A DNA stretch of 8,524 nt from Calditrichota bacterium (lineage in GTDB: Bacteria; Zixibacteria; MSB-5A5; GN15; FEB-12): positions 1-8,524 of the forward strand of contig DAOWIC010000303.1 in NCBI GenBank assembly GCA_030641085.1, in the 5' to 3' direction. Below the pieces are notes generated by a model. That model was not told the origin of the DNA. It was given only the letters and a program-made list of their open reading frames with translations, and did no database searches. Each line of letters begins with the position of its first letter. Position 1 is the stretch's first letter. Shown in pieces: positions 6,806 through 8,524 of the stretch. Made by a program: the position numbers and the translations under genes.

Positions 6806-7231
6806 CTACACGCCTATCTCGATCCCCATGGATCGAGCTGTGCCTTCAATCATTTGCATGGCCGCTTCAACATCGGCGGCGTTCAAATCCTTCATCTTCT
6901 GCTCCGCGATCTTGCGGACCTGATCCTTCGACACCACCCCAACCTTTTCCTTGTTGGGTTCCCCGGAGCCTTTTTTCAGCTTGGCAGCCATCATCAAAAG
7001 AGTCGAGGCGGGCGGGGTCCTGGTTTCAAAGGAGAAAGATTTATCGGTATAAACCGTGATAATCACCGGGGTCAAAATGCCGTTACCGCCCTGAGTGCGA
7101 GCGTTGAACGCTTTGCAGAACTCCATGATATTGACACCGCGCTGCCCGAGCGCAGGTCCTACCGGCGGAGCCGGATTGGCGCCGCCTGCCGGTATCTGAA
7201 GTTTAATGAGACCTGCTACTTTCTTAGCCAC
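6806..7231 (-). CDS. rplK: 50S ribosomal protein L11 (RplK)
   Basis: L11 binds the GTPase-associated region of 23S rRNA, takes part in factor-dependent GTP hydrolysis, is needed for RelA activation and is part of the thiostrepton site. From GTG 7231 the protein begins MAKKVAGLIKLQIPAG and is 141 residues, the classic family start and length. The frame stays open four codons further to TTG 7243, but those residues (VCE) have no family match. The proline-rich N-domain ANPAPPVGPALGQ (18-30), with the thiostrepton-contact prolines, is followed by GVNIMEFCKAFN (32-43), and the rRNA-binding C-domain by KVGVVSKDQVRKIAE (96-110) and MIEGTARSMG (127-136). No good ribosome-binding site precedes GTG 7231 (only AGAG about 13 nt away), so coupling to nusG, whose stop is 31 nt upstream, is plausible. 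Confidence 0.96.
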   Translation of the reverse strand: MAKKVAGLIKLQIPAGGANPAPPVGPALGQRGVNIMEFCKAFNARTQGGNGILTPVIITVYTDKSFSFETRTPPASTLLMMAAKLKKGSGEPNKEKVGVVSKDQVRKIAEQKMKDLNAADVEAAMQMIEGTARSMGIEIGV

Positions 7232-7262
7232 TTCACAAACCAATCTCTAAACGGTTAAGTAC

Positions 7263-7799
7263 TTACTTTTTCAACAATTCAACTTGTAGGAAATCGAGCT
7301 CAACCGGTGTGGGACGGCCGAAAATCGAAACCATCACCTTCACCTTGCGTCGTTCCATGTTTATCTCACTGATAGTACCCGAAAAATCCATAAACGGACC
7401 GTCGTTCACCTTGACCGAATCGCCTGCCTGGAACGGGAAGTCGGAAACCTCTTCGGTCCGACTGCTGTCGATCTGACCGACAATGCGGTTGACCTCGTTT
7501 TCCCTCAGCGCCTTGGGCGTGCCCCCGGCACCTACAAAGTTGGTAATACCGGGTGTCGAAACGACCAGGTCCTGGGTAGCTTTGTCAAGTTCCAGTTCGA
7601 CAAGTATATAGCTGGGCAGGAACTTTTTGGTGGTAGTTGTCCGCTTGCCCTGCTTCATCTCCGTGACTTCTTCGGTGGGGACCAGAATCTGGCCAAACTT
7701 CTCTTCCAGCCCGGCATTGACCACAGCCGACTCAAGGTACCGCTTGGCCTTCTGCTCATGGCCGGAGTATGTGTGCACTACGTACCAGCGTAAAGCCAT
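7263..7799 (-). CDS. nusG: Transcription elongation/antitermination factor NusG
   Basis: NusG binds the beta' clamp helices and beta lobe of RNA polymerase to modulate pausing, and its C-terminal domain contacts Rho or ribosomal protein S10. The 178 residues are of usual length, with no large domain insertion of the Aquifex/Thermotoga type. The NGN domain (about 1-115) has RWYVVHTYSGHEQKAKRYLE (4-23), ILVPTEEV (38-45), KFLPSYILVELELD (59-72) and STPGITNFVG (81-90). The KOW domain (about 124-178) has FQAGDSVKVNDGPFMDFSG (123-141) and SIFGRPTPVELDFLQVE (158-174), the loop that meets Rho and S10. The ATG at 7799 is 6 nt after the secE stop, and the likely ribosome-binding site GGGAG lies within the last secE codons, pointing to translational coupling. 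Confidence 0.98.
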   Translation of the reverse strand: MALRWYVVHTYSGHEQKAKRYLESAVVNAGLEEKFGQILVPTEEVTEMKQGKRTTTTKKFLPSYILVELELDKATQDLVVSTPGITNFVGAGGTPKALRENEVNRIVGQIDSSRTEEVSDFPFQAGDSVKVNDGPFMDFSGTISEINMERRKVKVMVSIFGRPTPVELDFLQVELLKK

Positions 7800-7805
7800 A
7801 CTGCT

Positions 7806-8003
7806 TTAGCTCCCGAATCCGCCGCCGAAAATAATCTGAACTATGAAGGTTAGTACCCGATCGACAATCCCGATGAAAATCGACACTATCACCGAGACCA
7901 CGACGGTCACAATAGTCGAGCCGATCAGCTCATCTTTGGTCGGCCAAGTCACTTTCCTTAGTTCAGCGACGACCTCTTTTAAGAACTTTGTTATTTTATC
8001 CAA
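7806..8003 (-). CDS. secE: Preprotein translocase subunit SecE, short single-span form
   Basis: SecE clamps SecY in the inner-membrane SecYEG translocon and is essential for protein export. The protein has 65 residues: an amphipathic N-terminal helix (1-20, FLKEVVAELRKVTWPTKDEL with the family signature VTWPTKDE), then one hydrophobic segment (about 28-59, IVTVVVSVIVSIFIGIVDRV) and a Gly-rich tail. This is the common one-span form; E. coli SecE, with about 127 residues and three spans, is longer. The start is TTG 8003: an in-frame TAG lies upstream, there is no ATG or GTG before the conserved helix, and GGAG is at 8015-8018, 11 nt before. It sits between tRNA-Trp and nusG, its usual neighbours. 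Confidence 0.95.
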   Translation of the reverse strand: MDKITKFLKEVVAELRKVTWPTKDELIGSTIVTVVVSVIVSIFIGIVDRVLTFIVQIIFGGGFGS

Positions 8004-8031
8004 GACGCTCGTTTCTCCGCCCTAAATTTAG

Positions 8032-8105
8032 CAGGCCAGGAGGGACTTGAACCCCCAGCATCCGGTTTTGGAGACCGGCGCTCTACCAATTGGAGCTACT
8101 GGCCT
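8032..8105 (-). tRNA. tRNA-Trp (anticodon CCA)
   Basis: A 74-nt cloverleaf folds on the minus strand: acceptor AGGCCAG/CTGGCCT (7 bp), D arm GCTC/GAGC, anticodon arm CCGGT-CTCCAAA-ACCGG with CCA at positions 34-36, a five-base variable loop, and T arm GGGGG-TTCAAGT-CCCTC (one G.T pair). Discriminator base is G. The 3' CCA is not encoded (the next bases are CTAAAT), so a CCA-adding enzyme must finish it. Placement between rpmG and secE is the usual one in this cluster and suggests it is cut out of a shared transcript. Confidence 0.97.
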
Positions 8106-8122
8106 AGCAAAACGCAATTTAT

Positions 8123-8275
8123 CTATCTGGTTTCCTTATGCGCCGTGTGCTTGTCGCAGAACTTACAGTACTTGCGAAACTCGACGCGTTCCGGATGCAA
8201 CCGTTTATTTTTCATTGTCGTGTAATTACGACGCTTACAATCGCCACAGGCGAGTATTACTCTTTCTCTGGGCAT
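8123..8275 (-). CDS. rpmG: 50S ribosomal protein L33 (RpmG), zinc-binding form
   Basis: L33 is a small 50S protein near the E site. I found this 50-residue frame by direct translation: MPRERVILACGDCKRRNYTT at the start and a Lys/His-rich end TAHKETR, stop TAG at 8123-8125. Four cysteines form two CxxC pairs, C10/C13 and C37/C40, so it is the zinc-binding (C+) paralog type. The motif NYTTMKNK (about 17-24) is typical. The ATG at 8275 has only a weak ribosome-binding site (AGAG directly adjacent, CGGA about 11 nt upstream). It lies 27 nt after tuf and 17 nt before tRNA-Trp, so co-transcription with tuf is likely. Confidence 0.95.
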   Translation of the reverse strand: MPRERVILACGDCKRRNYTTMKNKRLHPERVEFRKYCKFCDKHTAHKETR

Positions 8276-8302
8276 CTCTATTTAATCCGTCTAAAATGTT
8301 AC

Positions 8303-8524
8303 TTATTCCACAACATCTGCGATAACGCCGGCGCCCACCGTGCGGCCGCCCTCACGAATCGCAAAACGAAGCTCTTTCTCCATCGCGATCGGCGTGATCA
8401 ACTCTACATCCATCGTCAGGTTATCACCGGGCATAACCATCTCAATACCCTTGGGCAGATGGGCTATACCCGTCACGTCAGTCGTACGAAAATAAAACTG
8501 GGGACGATAACCCGTGAAGAAAGG
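8303..8524 (-). CDS. tuf: Elongation factor Tu (EF-Tu), C-terminal end, cut by window edge
   Basis: EF-Tu is the GTPase that delivers aminoacyl-tRNA to the ribosomal A site. Only the last 73 codons are here, running in frame from the window end to TAA 8303-8305. They read PFFTGYRPQFYFRTTDVTG... through GIEMVMPGDNLTMDVELI to LRFAIREGGRTVGAGVIADV, which is the domain III beta-barrel of EF-Tu almost residue for residue. Domain III contacts the T arm of tRNA and is part of the kirromycin-type antibiotic interface. The GTP-binding domain is outside the window. The match is unmistakable. Confidence 0.98.
   Translation of the reverse strand, partial: PFFTGYRPQFYFRTTDVTGIAHLPKGIEMVMPGDNLTMDVELITPIAMEKELRFAIREGGRTVGAGVIADVVE

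Noticed and set aside
7256..7265. Palindrome TAAGTACTTA over the nusG stop codon
   Set aside because: Ten bases, includes the stop codon, no repeat nearby and no known operator; expected by chance in a window this long.
1..8524. A new accessory, defence or mobile system
   Set aside because: Every gene belongs to the standard tuf-rpmG-secE-nusG-rplKAJL-rpoBC cluster in the usual order, on one strand, with no inserted gene, transposase, integrase, repeat array or att-like duplication around the tRNA.

Overview
This window is a housekeeping locus read entirely from the minus strand. It is the conserved bacterial translation/transcription cluster, in transcriptional order (high to low coordinates): tuf (3' end) - rpmG - tRNA-Trp - secE - nusG - rplK - rplA - rplJ - rplL - rpoB - rpoC (5' end). 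Both end genes are cut by the window edge. No mobile element, CRISPR array, defence gene, phage gene or unknown protein-coding gene could be supported. I do not see a previously undescribed system here, and the findings are mostly about starts, spacers and RNA structure.

Layout. 8303-8524 holds the last 73 codons of EF-Tu. 8123-8275 is the 50-residue zinc-type L33. 8032-8105 is tRNA-Trp(CCA) without an encoded 3' CCA. 7806-8003 is a short single-membrane-segment SecE with a TTG start, and nusG follows 6 nt after it, with its ribosome-binding site inside the secE end. L11 and L1 (6043-7231) follow with short gaps. L10 (5503-6021) starts only 21 nt after L1. L7/L12 (4988-5365) sits between two longer spacers (137 and about 252 nt). 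rpoB (962-4735) and rpoC (1-894) finish the window. No gene-free stretch exceeds 300 nt; the longest, 4736-4987, holds a perfect 12-bp hairpin, a smaller hairpin, a degenerate four-base repeat and the strong rpoB ribosome-binding site.

How the genes work together. EF-Tu brings aminoacyl-tRNA to the ribosome, L11, L1, L10 and L7/L12 form the stalk and mobile side arms that handle elongation factors, and L33 belongs to the 50S subunit. SecE is part of the SecYEG translocon. NusG tunes RNA polymerase elongation and can link it to ribosomes or Rho. RpoB and RpoC are the catalytic subunits of RNA polymerase. The hairpin after rplL is placed where E. coli has its rplL-rpoB attenuator, which sets stalk-protein output above polymerase output.

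Organism. It is a bacterium of moderate G+C with CAN/GAN-type Shine-Dalgarno use (AAGGAG, AGGAGG). RpoB appears to carry insertions at both positions where E. coli beta has its lineage-specific inserts, which argues against Firmicutes, Actinobacteria or Thermus. The sequence flavour (DVHHTHYGRLCPIETPEGP, RpoB of about 1257 residues) suggests a Gram-negative lineage near the Bacteroidetes/FCB-type phyla or an uncultured relative such as Zixibacteria. This placement is an impression from memory of the families, not a search result.
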